64,000 nucleotides of DNA. Source: Tachypleus tridentatus. Its lineage: Eukaryota > Arthropoda > Merostomata > Xiphosura > Limulidae. Made by a program: the position numbers and the translations under genes. Below the pieces are notes generated by a model, which had not been told where the DNA came from, did not search any database, and was given only the letters and a program-made list of their open reading frames with translations. The stretch covers positions 159,483,290-159,547,289 of the forward strand of contig NC_134834.1 of NCBI RefSeq assembly GCF_004210375.1, read 5' to 3'. Positions within the stretch are counted from its first letter, which is position 1. The number at the start of each line of letters is the position of its first letter. Below, in pieces: positions 36,801 to 45,950 of the stretch.

Positions 36801-39061
36801 AGATGATTTTTGATATCTTCATGTTCTGTGTAACACTATGCAGATATGTCTCAGATTTGTAGACTCTGGTATATTACTAAGAATGTTATATTTAAAATCC
36901 AAATTAAAATAAATTTAAGGGTTACATGATTATCAGTATTATACAAGTGGCATTTAGTTTGGGGTGCAATGAATTTTTATTTGTTCTTTATTATATTCTC
37001 TTCTTTCTTTCTATTTTAATGTTGACACCTACCAACATGAATATCCATGGACAAAAAAAGAGATAATTCCCTAAAAATACAATTGGGAAAAAAAATATAA
37101 TTCAGTCATATTTATAAACAAGAGCTTAAAAGTTAAGTTTACATGACTCTGTGGTATTATTATTTAGGTTTGTTATTTTTCCAACAAAGGTAATTTGAGC
37201 AGTAGCTCTGTTGTTCAGAGTGACACTGGAGAAGTAAATCTTAGAGGACTAATTTACAAAAGTAGCTCAAGATCTTTTCCTATCAGCTTACTAATTAGAG
37301 ACCTTGTGTTTTAATTCGTAAGTCTAATATCCCTTACTTAACTTGCACTACATACATGACTGGTTATTTTCATACAACACAGGAGAAAGCTTTAACCTCT
37401 AGATATCATCTGCTTTACCAGTGAAGAAAGCTATTGTCATATACATCTTTCACAGAGTACAGTATTATATCAATATCTTGTGTGGGTGGAACAGGTTTTA
37501 TCTCTAGAAAACAACAAATTTAAAAAGGCAGTTGGAGAAAAGCCTACAGTTTTTCATAACCATGTGTTATGCAATAGCTCCATAGATAAATGAACAAATT
37601 TGATTCCAAACTAAAATAAAGCAGAAAATGCAGGATATATTTAAATCATAGTGGTAAAAAATTTCCAAAAATGTATAGCATTTTGTATAGCTTGTTAGAA
37701 TTTATCATTTGCTAATGTTGATCCACAATACATAAGCTGGTTCAAATTGAGTTGCATCGAAGCAGGTTGCTAATCAATTTTAATTTTCATGTTTCAGATA
37801 AATGTACAAGAGTGCATGAATTATGTGAGTGTTACATACGAACTTACATTGGTACACTGAGTTTTGGTACTACAGATAAAATGTTATATATATATAAATA
37901 GCAATTGCAAGACAAATTTGGGCTAGGTGATTAGGGAGCTGGACTCACTATCTTCAGGTCATGGGTTTGAATCTCTGTCTCACTAGATATGTTCTTCATT
38001 TTTGCTGTGGAGTCATTATAATGTGAAGGTCAATTTCACTGTTTGTTGATAATAGAGTAGCTCAAGAGTTGGCAATGGGTGTGGAAGATTTAGCTGTCTT
38101 CCCTCTAGCCTTTCACTGCTAATTTAGGGATGGCTAGCACACGTAGACCTCGTGTTGCTGTACAATAGCTTACAAAAAATTTGAGACTATCCTGTATGAT
38201 GGATTTTTCTCAAAACAAAGCAAAACAGGAGATACTTAAAATAAATTCATTAAGAATAAATGATATATATTTTATTGACACAGGTCATCTGTTACTCTGG
38301 ATCAAGAGGATGAAGTTATTAATGTCAGTGATTCTCCAGCTGCTTCTGCAGGAGAACCTGATGTGTCACAAAGCATACCTTCAGTTTCAGACAGTATGTC
38401 ACCTACTATGGACAATATCCGTGTTGGAAAGCCACCACCAAAGAAAAAAGTGAGTGTTTTTGAAATCTGAATTTTAATACTTTTATAGGACTTTAGGTGT
38501 CATTGTGTGCTCCTTTTATTAACCACTCATATTTATTTAAATAAATACTGGTTATAAGACTTGTCAAGGAAATGTTGATTGTTTTGTAAAGTGCTGTAAT
38601 ACAATTTAAGACTTATTAAGGAAGTGTTGGTTCTAGATAGATTACTTCCATGTTGAAAAAAACTTATTATAATAAATGAAACATTAGTTGTGTTGACTTC
38701 ACATTTCCATTTTAATGATCCAGTGTGTTAAAATATACCTTAATATACAGAACTTTAATAAACTGGTAGTCAGTTAGGTTAAAAAAAGAATTGTACTTAT
38801 AGTGATTATATGAAAATGTGCATGACAAAAACATTATTTATGTGGACCTGTAGGCCAGTCCAAATTTTTAGTAACTATGCTGTTTGATCTATAAATTATG
38901 TAAAGTAACTGACTCTTAAAGTAGTATATTTTTTGTTTAATAATTTATTTACAAACATATTGTTTTTGTTGTGATAAAAATTTGTATAATATCTTAGTTG
39001 CCTGCTGTTTTTGTTGTTGTTTTTTTTTCAGAAAAAAATAAAACAATTGCCGGAATGCTGA
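12683..39061 (+). CDS. SUPT7L: SUPT7L / STAF65-gamma, SAGA complex histone-fold subunit (9 coding exons)
   Basis: Joined exons: 12683-12843, 15072-15189, 19008-19120, 25391-25500, 27921-28042, 34338-34522, 36103-36303, 38284-38449, 39032-39061 (1206 nt, 401 residues plus stop; the human protein is about 414). Every intron is GT-AG and the phases join without a break. An in-frame TAG at 12671-12673 leaves this ATG as the only start. Landmarks that match the vertebrate protein in order: an RWGDLP N-terminus, a conserved LTLHTIKLLQ helix (about 65-74), a PDSDF linker (about 129-133), a histone fold (about 143-200), a DVIEQVFHEIGLGS segment (209-222), an IKEEPVSEIEFP motif (about 271-282) and a lysine-rich C-terminus. 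Family knowledge: this nuclear SAGA subunit pairs through its histone fold with TAF10 and supports acetyltransferase-dependent transcription. Introns of 0.6-6.3 kb are full of mobile elements, but no exon is damaged. Only 5' UTR exons and promoter are unresolved. Confidence 0.95.
13490..13741 (+). repeat. Penelope-like element terminal fragment in SUPT7L intron 1, with mutated hammerhead core
   Basis: This is the same sequence as the minus strand of 58659-58890, ending at the same GACATCACTG terminus. It lacks the endonuclease ORF. It keeps 24 nt near 13515-13540 that the 58.7-kb copy has lost. The ribozyme segment is at 13615-13656 but the core reads CTCACGA instead of CTGANGA. Confidence 0.75.
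13615..13656 (+). ncRNA. Hammerhead ribozyme relic, core mutated
   Basis: GTAAAC, CTCACGA (the essential G of CUGA is C), TGACC-AAAGAA-GGTC hairpin, GAAACGTT, GTTCTC. The mutated core and mismatched stem I argue that it cannot cleave. Confidence 0.65.
13918..14185 (-). repeat. SINE family 1 in SUPT7L intron 1
   Basis: Near full length but diverged, including a decayed anticodon-like arm. Head ends near CTTGGCCATGCCGTGCCC. Confidence 0.8.
15072..15189 (+). CDS. SUPT7L: SUPT7L coding exon 2
   Basis: Encodes residues 54-93, including the conserved SLTLHTIKLLQYVKKLRSLL helix and a Q-rich end. Acceptor GTTAG and donor GTGAGT. It completes codon 54 and ends in phase 0. Confidence 0.93.
16015..16253 (-). 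mobile_element. Mariner-superfamily MITE in SUPT7L intron 2, keeps transposase C-terminus
   Basis: 239 bp with terminal inverted repeats of about 25 nt (CAGGTGTTTGGAAAGTTACT and its complement) flanked by TA on both sides. The minus strand from about 16195 to 16104 encodes a tail reading QQLIAVFRNKIRRIQACIDA and ending SHFQHCL then stop, typical of transposases whose stop lies close to the TIR. It is an internal deletion derivative that cannot move itself. Confidence 0.8.
17702..17765. repeat. Tandem duplication, 2 x 35 bp, SUPT7L intron 2
   Basis: ACTATATTGTCTGGACAGTC plus CTACTAACTTT occurs twice, back to back, without a mismatch. It is probably recent. Confidence 0.85.
19008..19120 (+). 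CDS. SUPT7L: SUPT7L coding exon 3
   Basis: Encodes residues 94-130 plus two bases. A proline-rich linker (PPAPPIPELPE) is followed by the start of the conserved NPDSDF segment that spans the next junction. Acceptor AATTAG, donor GTTGAA (a weak donor, but the join restores the conserved segment). Confidence 0.88.
21121..22263 (-). mobile_element. Tc1-like element copy A (internally deleted), SUPT7L intron 3
   Basis: 1143 bp bounded by TA and by imperfect inverted repeats (TACTCTCAAAAAAAGAAACG; the other end reads the same with small changes). The minus strand encodes an N-terminal helix-turn-helix (RSDVARAVNVHPSTI) from about 21970 and the C-terminal DDE part (FQHDNARLTT, WPSRSPDLNPIKHLW) to 21292. 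The middle of the transposase, including the first catalytic Asp, is deleted: the N-part ends about 21656 and joins the C-part out of frame. The third catalytic acid is Lys (PIKHLW for PIEHLW). It also lacks the five residues after HDNA that copy B retains. Non-autonomous. Confidence 0.9.
23026..23133 (+). repeat. SINE family 2 in SUPT7L intron 3
   Basis: CCCCTAGTGGCACAGTGTTT head through GTAGCTTTGTGCTTAATTAC tail. Confidence 0.7.
25391..25500 (+). CDS. SUPT7L: SUPT7L coding exon 4 (histone fold, first part)
   Basis: Encodes residues 131-167 plus one base. After DFVRGRGKPPPEL comes the first histone-fold helix and the AHVGFD turn that matches human AHAGFD. Acceptor TTTCTAG, donor GTAAGT. A 42-bp minisatellite starts about 55 nt past the donor. 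Confidence 0.95.
25556..25768. repeat. Minisatellite, 5 x 42 bp, SUPT7L intron 4
   Basis: Five tandem units of about 42 bp (TTATTCTGAAGTTATACTGA, TTGGTGCTAGGTACATA plus a variable end). The first two are nearly identical and the later ones carry a few shared substitutions. The array starts about 55 nt after the exon 4 donor. Confidence 0.9.
27921..28042 (+). CDS. SUPT7L: SUPT7L coding exon 5 (histone fold, second part)
   Basis: Encodes residues 168-208. The SELVLETLVDVVHDHYLRVC helix and the RVARDREAL end complete the histone fold (human: SVLETLTDVAHEYCLKF). Acceptor TTAACAG. Of two possible GT donors, GTCAGT after GTG is preferred because it yields the conserved join before DVIEQVF. Confidence 0.94.
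28451..29595 (-). mobile_element. Tc1-like element copy B (same internal deletion), SUPT7L intron 5
   Basis: 1145 bp, TA-flanked, about 90% like copy A by eye. It has the same deletion junction (…AGGCCCCATGTG next to the N-part) and the same Glu-to-Lys change (PIKHLW). It keeps the HDNAHPHTARLTT motif complete. A stop (TAA for CAA) truncates the C-part at 28749. Confidence 0.9.
30399..30567 (+). repeat. SINE family 1, decayed, SUPT7L intron 5
   Basis: Retains GGTCAATCCCACTATTTGTT, AAGAGTTGGCAG and the tail ATAGCACAGATAGCCCTCAT. The head and part of the central domain are deleted. Confidence 0.65.
31040..33420 (+). mobile_element. Decayed DIRS-like retroelement in SUPT7L intron 5
   Basis: The clearest part is a reverse-transcriptase core at 32536-32760: DVFVHILIVKSSCHYLHF (motif A region), LLFDLASAPCVF (the LPFGLASAPRVF block) and PYLDD (active site, motif C), followed by a stop where Trp is expected. 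Further on, in shifting frames, come HMQSLQCH (near 32998) and ILQWLLDQTNIVIRVPVLLQ (near 33090-33150), which resemble the HMRPFQW and LQWWL..N blocks after RT/RNase H in DIRS-type elements. The upstream part (31.0-32.5 kb) is probably its 5' portion but I recognise no domain in it. No terminal repeats or tyrosine recombinase seen. Outer limits are approximate. Confidence 0.6.
34338..34522 (+). CDS. SUPT7L: SUPT7L coding exon 6
   Basis: Encodes residues 209-269 plus two bases. It begins DVIEQVFHEIGLGS, the best conserved stretch after the histone fold, then a QHRVVAYHRGMMRICQQL helix. Acceptor TTTCAG, donor GTGAGT. An upstream in-frame ATG at 34236 lies in the intron and is not used. Confidence 0.95.
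35034..35215 (-). repeat. Decayed SINE-like sequence, SUPT7L intron 6
   Basis: Fragments in the family 1 order (TGTGCAAAGTTTCAC, GACTAGAGAGGAGATAGCTA, CACCCATGGCCACAAAGC) suggest an old minus-strand copy. Confidence 0.4.
36103..36303 (+). CDS. SUPT7L: SUPT7L coding exon 7
   Basis: Encodes residues 270-336 plus two bases. The join restores KIKEEPVSEIEFP, matching vertebrate KIKEEPVSDITFP. IKEE fits the SUMO acceptor consensus (hydrophobic-K-x-E). The rest is acidic and low in complexity. Acceptor TGAACAG, donor GTAAGT. Confidence 0.94.
37913..38170 (+). repeat. SINE family 1-related copy with a different head, SUPT7L intron 7
   Basis: The head GGGCTAGGTGATTAGGGAGC and B box GGGTTTGAATCTC differ from family 1, while the central domain (GAGTCATTATAATGTGAAGG, AGAGTTGGCAATGGGTG) and the tail are related. 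The copy ends about 110 nt before exon 8. Confidence 0.65.
38284..38449 (+). CDS. SUPT7L: SUPT7L coding exon 8
   Basis: Encodes residues 337-392, a serine- and acid-rich tail that ends KPPPKKK. Acceptor TTGACACAG, donor GTGAGT, leaving phase 0. The vertebrate tail is similarly Ser/Asp-rich before a basic C-terminus. Confidence 0.9.
39032..39061 (+). CDS. SUPT7L: SUPT7L coding exon 9 (terminal)
   Basis: Encodes the last nine residues (KKIKQLPEC) and the stop TGA at 39059-39061. It is preceded by a strong polypyrimidine tract and TTTTCAG. The basic end resembles the KKRMRKI end of the human protein. Confidence 0.85.
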   Translation, partial: KKIKQLPEC

Positions 39062-39268
39062 ACTTCGATTTTCCTTTTGTGCTAGTAATATAGTTTGTTG
39101 ATTGGAGTTCAATTCAGATGTTTCAGATCCTTCACAACATTAGAGGCATATGAAACTGTACAAATAATCATTGGAACAACTGTACATATTTATGCCTTTT
39201 TTATCTGTATTTCATACTTACATATTTACCGTGTGTTATTAAATGTAAAAGTGCTTTTCTATACTCTA

Positions 39269-39274
39269 AATAAA
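39269..39274 (+). terminator. SUPT7L polyadenylation signal (AATAAA)
   Basis: This is the first AATAAA after the stop codon, giving a 3' UTR of roughly 230 nt. A second AATAAA near 39478 could be an alternative. Confidence 0.6.
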
Positions 39275-39482
39275 GAATCAAACATTACTTTCCTGTGAGA
39301 AGACTGATTTAAAAATACTGTATATGCCATACATTAAAATTCAGCCCATGCTAAAAGTTTTTGCCAGTAGTTTTGTTTTACAAAAAATTAGAGGAAAAGA
39401 AGACAAAAGAGTGAAGTGTCATTAACAGAGAACATATTTCATTGATAAAATGTTATAAATGACTCTTAAGTTATGTAATAAA

Positions 39483-39545
39483 ATATAGTAAACTAAGCTA
39501 TCCAAAGCTCTATCATAGTAAACTAAGCTATCCAAAGCTCTATCT
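39483..39545. repeat. Tandem duplication, 2 x 30 bp, after the SUPT7L 3' end
   Basis: ATAGTAAACTAAGCTATCCA plus AAGCTCTATC is repeated twice without change. Confidence 0.85.
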
Positions 39546-39607
39546 CTAATGCAGTAGGATTGGAGAGTAAATTTTCTTTTCATTAGGATAGTATTTTTCA
39601 AAATAAT

Positions 39608-40965
39608 CAGGGCTCATGCTGTCGCTCGCCATATTTGCCAATGGCTATTATTTGTTTTTTGGTGAAGAAAAATTGTAATTGGCAAATATACAGGCAAAAC
39701 ACTGTTTGTTTACAAAATGCTAGACTGGTTCACTTCATCAACGTTTTTTCAATGCAAGTATGCAGTAAGCAGATAAAATCAATGACCCGTCTGCATTCAT
39801 GCAAGGTCAGGATCGACAAACGTGTGAAAAATTGTTCAATCAACAGCGACCTAACGGCTTGACACGAATAACTCATTTATATGTGGTTGATTAGCAGCGC
39901 TATAATTAAAGGACGACCACGAAGATTGTGATGGCTTTCACATGTGTAATTACATCATCTAATGGCGCATGGCTTGGCTGGTAAGTTTAATTAAAAGCGG
40001 TTACTGGATTAGTACCATAATAAACAAGTACTTGTAAAAAACTAAATGTTAATTAGTAGAAAGATTATCTATAAATTGAGCCAATATGCAGCAAATTCAT
40101 CAGATCTCAGAATGGCTTCTTCGCAGGCCAAACACCCCTTAGGCAGTGAAAGTTGTCTAATGCCTCCATCAAAAAAATCCAAAACTGAAACTGACAGTTC
40201 ACGATCATTCCAAGAAAAATGATTGAATGAATTTAACTGGCTCAAATATGAAGCCTCTACAAAGCAAATGTTTTGCACATTGTGCATTAAAGTACAAAAC
40301 TCAAACACTTTCAAAACTGGTTGTGCAGTGATGAAAAAAGACAACCTAACCAAGCATCAAAAAACAATAGGTATTTATTGACTGAGTAAATGTTGAGACT
40401 TATTTGGATATTTGAGTGATGATATATATTTTATTAAGCAGGGCTCTCACTAGAGAAAATTGGGAGAAGTGGTCTCCTAAAACAGACCAAACCTCACCCT
40501 TCGTAAACTTAAGGAAAAGTCATCTTATACAGATTATATTATAGAAGAAAATAATGCTATTGACTGTAAACTTTTCCATAATTATATAAATTAGAGCAAA
40601 CCTTCTCCCTGTTTTGCAAGTCTAGAGAGACCCCTGTTTAGCAGCATATAATAACAGTTACTTTTAATTTAGTGACTCGTCTTCCCATGTCATTATTGTA
40701 ATGATTTGTGTGTGAAAAACATTGAACTTTGTAACTGTGAAACTGTTGTTTTATAATAAATTTGATTAATAAATTCATTGAAATAAAATGTATGATAAGA
40801 ACTTAGTTGTCATTTATTCTTTGACTGTCTTATCGTATGTGACTGGCTGGAGGGTTGGATACGGATCAAACCTTTCTGGCTAAAACACTGGCTAAAATTG
40901 GCTACCAAAAAAATCATTTGGCTAATAGCCTGGCTACAGAAAAATTTAGTCCAGGGTAAGCCCTG
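39608..40965 (+). mobile_element. hAT-like element, internally deleted, with a zinc-finger N-terminal remnant
   Basis: Ends CAGGGCTCATG and, at the far end, its complement (TAAGCCCTG), in the CAGGGC style of hAT elements. No clean 8-bp duplication (only ATAAT is shared). At 40112-40380 a frame starts MASSQAKHPL, has basic PPSKKSK, a stop, then FNWLKYEASTKQMFCTLCI and KKDNLTKHQ: a C-x2-C then H zinc-finger pattern like the N-terminus of ZNF862/ZBED-type hAT transposases. The catalytic RNase-H-like part is absent. Confidence 0.6.
40439..40637. mobile_element. Small inverted-repeat element inside the hAT relic
   Basis: CAGGGCTCTCACTAGA at one end and TCTAGAGAGACCCCTG at the other are imperfect complements, giving a 199-bp MITE-like unit. 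No clear target duplication. Confidence 0.45.
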
Positions 40966-42154
40966 ATAATTTTAGGTCACTGGTTTATTGTAACCTTCTC
41001 TTGATGCCATAATATTTCATGCTGAATAGAAATACAGAAGCTAAACATCAAACTTTATTCAAACAATTTTGAATAGTGCTGGTATTTAACATCAGGAAAT
41101 GGTATTGATTGTGATAAATAGAATTATTTTTGAAACAGTTTTGTTGATGTGAACATAGCCTGTTTGTTATGTGTGCCACAAGAGTGCATGTTAAGTAATT
41201 ACATAGGTGTAGATTGTGAAGTAAATTCATGATCAATCTAAAGAGGTTTTGTAGTTCTAAAATGGTTTTACACCATTAAGTATCTTTAGGCATTCATGTA
41301 TTTTTTTATAACATGCCACACATAGATTTACATTGTTAAATGAATTCAGGTATCCAAGTATTGTTGTTTTTACCCTGTAATTATAAGAGATTACTCAGTT
41401 CTAAAATGTATACAATACAGTGAAATGTTTTAGAAACTTAAGAATTCCACAGATCTGTAAGGACTCTCCTATGAGAAGAAGGGATTTAAAATGCTATGTC
41501 TGTTACCACATGCACTTGCAAAGTATATAATGTAAAGTATTTGATGTGCACTTGAAAGTAAATTCCACATAGTATTAGCTTTCCAAGCTAAAATAAAACC
41601 AACAAAACATAACTTTTACCAGTCTATAAGAATCGTAGATGGAGTACCTGTCTCTGTATGCTTTCCACTGAATTTTACATACACTAAAGTGCTCCGACAC
41701 TTACAAAGATTAAATTTTCTCTTTTTATGGTATACTTTGAGTGTTTGAGTCTGTTTAAAAAGTTGGATTAGCAAAATTACTGAAGAACAGTAAAGACAGA
41801 AATGTGTGGACATAAACTTTCATAATTTTGTAGGATAAAATAAACTCATGGAAAACTTTCTGGTTGATGCAAAAGCAAGAAGAATTGACAGTTACCATGA
41901 TTTGGTTACATAGGGAAAAAAATGTTTACATGATCACTTTACATTTTAAATGTTATTAGAAATTAAAAATGTTGCAGTGCTAAATCATCATAAAGGAATA
42001 ATGTGATAGTAGTAAGATAGTAAACGTATCATCTTAAAACTTCAGGAATATTTAGGGCAAAATAAACAGTAGTATTTGACACAGTGCCATTAAAAAACAT
42101 CAATTCAATACCAGTCAAATACTAATTAAATACCTTCATCTTCCACAGTAAAGT
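40966..42154. other. Intergenic, nothing recognised
   Basis: No gene or repeat I can support. Confidence 0.4.
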
Positions 42155-42257
42155 TTAACTCTTTCGGCATGGTTGGCGACCGCAGTCAACTTGTAGGCTC
42201 AGCGCGTCAGACGACCTTCCTTTATTCCTGTTATTTCTATGTATTGAATTTAACATA

Positions 42258-43368
42258 CAGTGGAGCGCCATTAAGCCGCGGACCACTAAACCGCAAAATC
42301 GCTTAAGCCGCTGTAGCAAGTCTTGTGAGCGAGGATTATCGCGGCTCACCGCTAATTTAAGAACGTGTAAAAACGCGGCTTACAAATTTAATCCTGGCTT
42401 TATAACTTCAAGGGGATATTTAAAAAGGATTTCTTTAATTTGGGAAATAAATAAAATATATTACAATAGAAATCGACCGTTAATCTATCTTATCCGCTCT
42501 CTATGTCAGCTTTATGGAGGCCGCCATTGTTACCGAATCACACCTCTCCATACATTAAAGTTAATCCGCGGTAAATCCGTGAAAAAAGTGATCAATAATT
42601 AAAGTATTATTTTTAATTCGATAATCCGATATTTTTATGGAATTGTATAAATATTGGCCACAAACCCAATAGAAATCACTTCAGTTTCTGAATTAATAGT
42701 GAGCATATCATATTGACAAATTTCTACCCCATGAGTACCAAACGTAAACATGCATCGTATGACGTTCAGCAAAAGCTGAATGTCATAGAAAGAATACGAA
42801 ACGGCGAAACTCGCGCTAAAGTTAGTAGAGAGTTAGGCATACCTGAGTCTACATTGCGTGGGTAGATTAAAGATGAGAATAAATTAAGAGGATTTCTTGA
42901 TGAGGGTGGTTTGAAACACAAGAGATCTAGAACAGCACAAGATCCTGAGTTAGACAAGGCAACGTTCAATGCGTTTTGTGAAGCCAGAAACAATGGAATT
43001 CCCATATCTGGACCAGTTATTCAAGCACAAGCAGAGAAACTACACAAGGAACTTCATGGCCCTAATGCAGATCCAGAGTTTACTGTTTCAAGTGGTTGGT
43101 TAAGAAGGTGTAAGCAGCGACATGGCATATTGCAAAAGCGAACGATCGCAATGCATTAGTCGTTTGTGTTAAAACGGCACTTGTCAATTGTATCTGAATA
43201 GTCAATACATTAATATTATAATGATCACGCAATGGCCCGGATGAGGCTCCTCGGCGGAGCTGTTGGCGACTTCGGCTTTTCACTCGCAAAGGTTTAAGCC
43301 GCGGACCACTTAAGTTGCGGTTAAGCAGGTTGACCTCCCAAATACCGCGGCTTAACGGCGCTCCACTG
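42258..43368 (+). mobile_element. pogo/Tigger-like DNA transposon, truncated
   Basis: 1111 bp with inverted ends CAGTGGAGCGCCATTAAGCC and its near-perfect complement (GGCTTAACGGCGCTCCACTG); a second inner GCGGACCACTTAAG motif repeats near both ends. TA precedes the 5' end; the 3' side reads TT, so the duplication is decayed. It lies wholly inside the TTAA-flanked MITE. Confidence 0.85.
42731..43159 (+). pseudogene. Tigger/CENP-B-type transposase N-terminal fragment
   Basis: 142 codons from MSTKRKHASYDVQQKLNVIE, with one in-frame stop at 42863 (where Trp is expected after STLRG). The first part is the CENP-B/pogo N-terminal helix-turn-helix (LNVIERIRNGETRAKVSREL, GIPESTLRG). The second, from about 42911, is the Tc5/CENP-B-type HTH (LDKATFNAFCEARNNGIPIS, KELHG, SSGWLRRCKQRHGI). 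It ends right after this domain and the DDE catalytic domain is missing. It could bind TIRs at most. Confidence 0.8.
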
Positions 43369-43534
43369 TTTATAGTATTGGGTACAATCACTGAATATTT
43401 CAAGGACTTTTGTTGAGTTATTGCCAATATATCATGCATTTAGTACTGATACCATAATTAGTTGAAGTATCAAACATATATATTCAGTGCCATGCCAAAC
43501 ATTAAAAGTTGTTATTCAGCGCCGAAAGGGTTAA

Positions 43535-44563
43535 ATAGAAATTTTCAATTACAATTGTGATCATCTCAAAATACTTTCTATAGAAAGCAAGTGGATACAC
43601 AGCAATAATAAAGGCTCCATGTCAGGAATACATACTTTTGTTCATCTTGGAGGTAGAAATATGAGGGTATTCTGTTGTTATTTGTGGAAATACCACAAAA
43701 GTTTGGTAAAACTACGATGGTGTGCCACAGCAATAGTGTAGTGATTTAGAATTGTAGTGCTCATTTTACCACTGTTAAGTTTTAATTTTGTCATGCACAT
43801 AAATTGTTTTGTAACTGTGGTAATCTTGTAAAATTGCTCAGCATCTTAGTTTCATGATAAATATTAGTAATTATATTTACATTTGGCATAAACACACAAC
43901 AACAACAAAACTGAAACTATTGTTTGAAATGTTTGAAATGCTGTATTCAGTTATACATATTTTCCACAAATCTTATCAACAAGTTGTTATTTTCATTTTG
44001 TTTTTGATTTTATTATCTGAAGGTGAATATTAACAGAGAATCATTAAATTCATTACTAGGTACATGAGGTACTATAATATATTTTTAAAGTCACTTATTA
44101 CGAGGAGCTTAATTTGTATACTGTATATAATAAATAGATGAAGCCAGTTGATTAGTTAACTACACTCCGAGAGCAGTTGGCTAGTTAAAATTATATATAT
44201 ATATATTACATCATTTCATGTTACATAGTTACTTATACCACAAATGACTTATCATTTGGGGATCCTACATATTTTCTAGAATTAAATTTCAGCTTGAGAA
44301 TAAGGTATCAGTAAAGTAGGAAATCTCAGTATATAGTTTTTCAGTTTGATTCAAATACTTTTGTTTTCAGAGAGATTGGTATTACAGATAAAAAGTTCCT
44401 TATTTGTGGTTTTACAATATGGAAAAAAGCGCATCCATACAAAAATTCAATCATCAATACTAAGATATTGTTGTAGTAAGCCATGACATTCTGTCTTGGC
44501 AATCCTGAAGTTTATTAGTCTTTCTTTATCAACACTGTGGTGTACCAGTATAAAACTATAGTA
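43535..44563. other. Intergenic, nothing recognised
   Basis: AT-rich, with a short (TA)n run near 44194. Confidence 0.4.
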
Positions 44564-45564
44564 TACCCTTGTGTAAATTAATTGAAACAAATGGTCATTT
44601 TACAATATTTTCAGCATGGCGGCCGGTGTAGGCTCGCTGGATCCGCTTATTTCCTTTAATCGTCATTTTTTTCACACAGACGGCGTCATTAGCTGTTTTC
44701 TGCAGTATGGTCGATCTATTTTTGGGATATATGACGAAATTTTGAGGAATATTACGTCATTCGAAACTGCGTTAGAAGGGCAAGGAGACCAGTAAAAAAA
44801 AAAAAACAACTTCTTATCAACCCAATGAAGAAAAAACGGTATCAATGGGGTCTGAAATACAATAATTGGACGCAAGAACAATGGAGGAAGGTGTTATTCA
44901 GTGACGAGACTCATTTCTTCGTACAGGGTCAAAGAAGTCTGCATGTTCACAATCTCCAGGTGAGAAACTTCGAGAATCTCACATCAATCAGTTCGTAAAA
45001 CATCCCTTGAAGAAGACGTTTTGGGGCTTTTTCAGCTACTATGGCGTCGGAGGCTTTCATATCGTAGAAGGTATGATGCGAGGACCACAGTACATCGAAG
45101 TTTTGCAGAGAAGAGTTGTTCAGAAATTGAAAAAAAGAGATTTCCAGATGGATCTGGCATTTTTCAGCAAGATCTGGCTCCGTGCCACACATTGAAACTT
45201 GTGAAGAATTTTATGACTACAACACGAATAAAGGTGCTGGACTGGCCTGGAAACTCTCCGGACTTAAATCCTACTCAAAATCTTTGGACGATTTATAAAG
45301 AAAAACTTTGGGGAAAAGATTGTGCTACGAAAGATAAGCTAATTGAGGCCATAATTGAGGTGTGGTACCGCAATCCAAAAATTAGTAAAAATTGCAGTCA
45401 AATCGTGGACTCAACGCCAAAGCAGATTAATGATCTTCTGAAAAATAAAGTCGGTCATATCATGTATTAATTTGCGAGTAATTTTTAGATTCTCAGAAAT
45501 AAAACGCAAAAAATTGAAAAAATCGTAATTTTCTGTCTTGTTTCTATTAATTTGCACAAGGGTG
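44564..45564 (+). mobile_element. Tc1-like element, second family, 5'-deleted
   Basis: 1001 bp with inverted ends (TACCCTTGTGTAAATTAATT and the complement of AATTTGCACAAGGGTG) and TA on both sides. The full-length family should be about 1.6 kb, so the N-terminal DNA-binding part is missing. Confidence 0.88.
44850..45470 (+). pseudogene. Tc1-like transposase catalytic-domain pseudogene
   Basis: VLFSDETHFFVQGQ (first catalytic Asp, about 44894-44935), then stops, then HPLKKTFWGFFSYYGVGGFH (45001 on) and PQYIEVLQRRVV, then a frameshift near 45145 into FPDGSGIFQQDLAPCHT (second Asp) and WPGNSPDLNPTQNLW, ending GHIMY and stop at 45468-45470. The third catalytic residue is Gln (PTQNLW where PIENLW is usual). 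At least two stops and one frameshift: inactive. Confidence 0.85.
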
Positions 45565-45713
45565 TATGTACACCTCTTATTACAATGGCAAAATTATAGT
45601 AAAGCCTGGTATCTTATTTGATTACCAAGGCAATAATGGGGTAAAACATTGTTCATAGTGAAGCTTTATATAACCTGAAGCTAACTATTCATTGGAAGCA
45701 ATGCTAATCATAA

Positions 45714-45950
45714 AGGCCTCGTTGTTTAGGTGCTCGATTCGCAACCTGTGGGTCATAGGATCGAATCTCAGTGCCATATGTATTCGTCCTTTCAACTGTG
45801 GGCTGTGTTATAAGTAATAGTTAATCCCACTATTCGTTGGTAACGTCTAGCTCATGAATTAGCAATGAGTGTTTTCCCTGTGATCAGCATATCTAATTTA
45901 GGGACAACAGGATAGGTAGCCTTAATAGCTTTATTGTAAATAAACTAACT
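45714..45950 (+). repeat. SINE family 1-related, diverged
   Basis: Head GGCCTCGTTGTTTAGGTGCT, B box GGATCGAATCTCAG, then CCCACTATTCGTTGGTAAC and a decayed tail. The head differs from standard family 1. Confidence 0.65.

Larger units (their letters stand above)
42159..43530. mobile_element. TTAA-flanked MITE (piggyBac-type ends), interrupted by a Tigger-like element
   Basis: Ends CTCTTTCGGC and GCCGAAAGGG are complementary and each is flanked by TTAA (42155-42158 and 43531-43534), as in piggyBac-type insertions. Without the nested element it would be about 261 bp. Confidence 0.65.

Noticed and set aside
39608-40965. 8-bp target duplication for the hAT relic
   Set aside because: Flanks AAAATAAT and ATAATTTT do not match; only a 5-nt overlap is shared.
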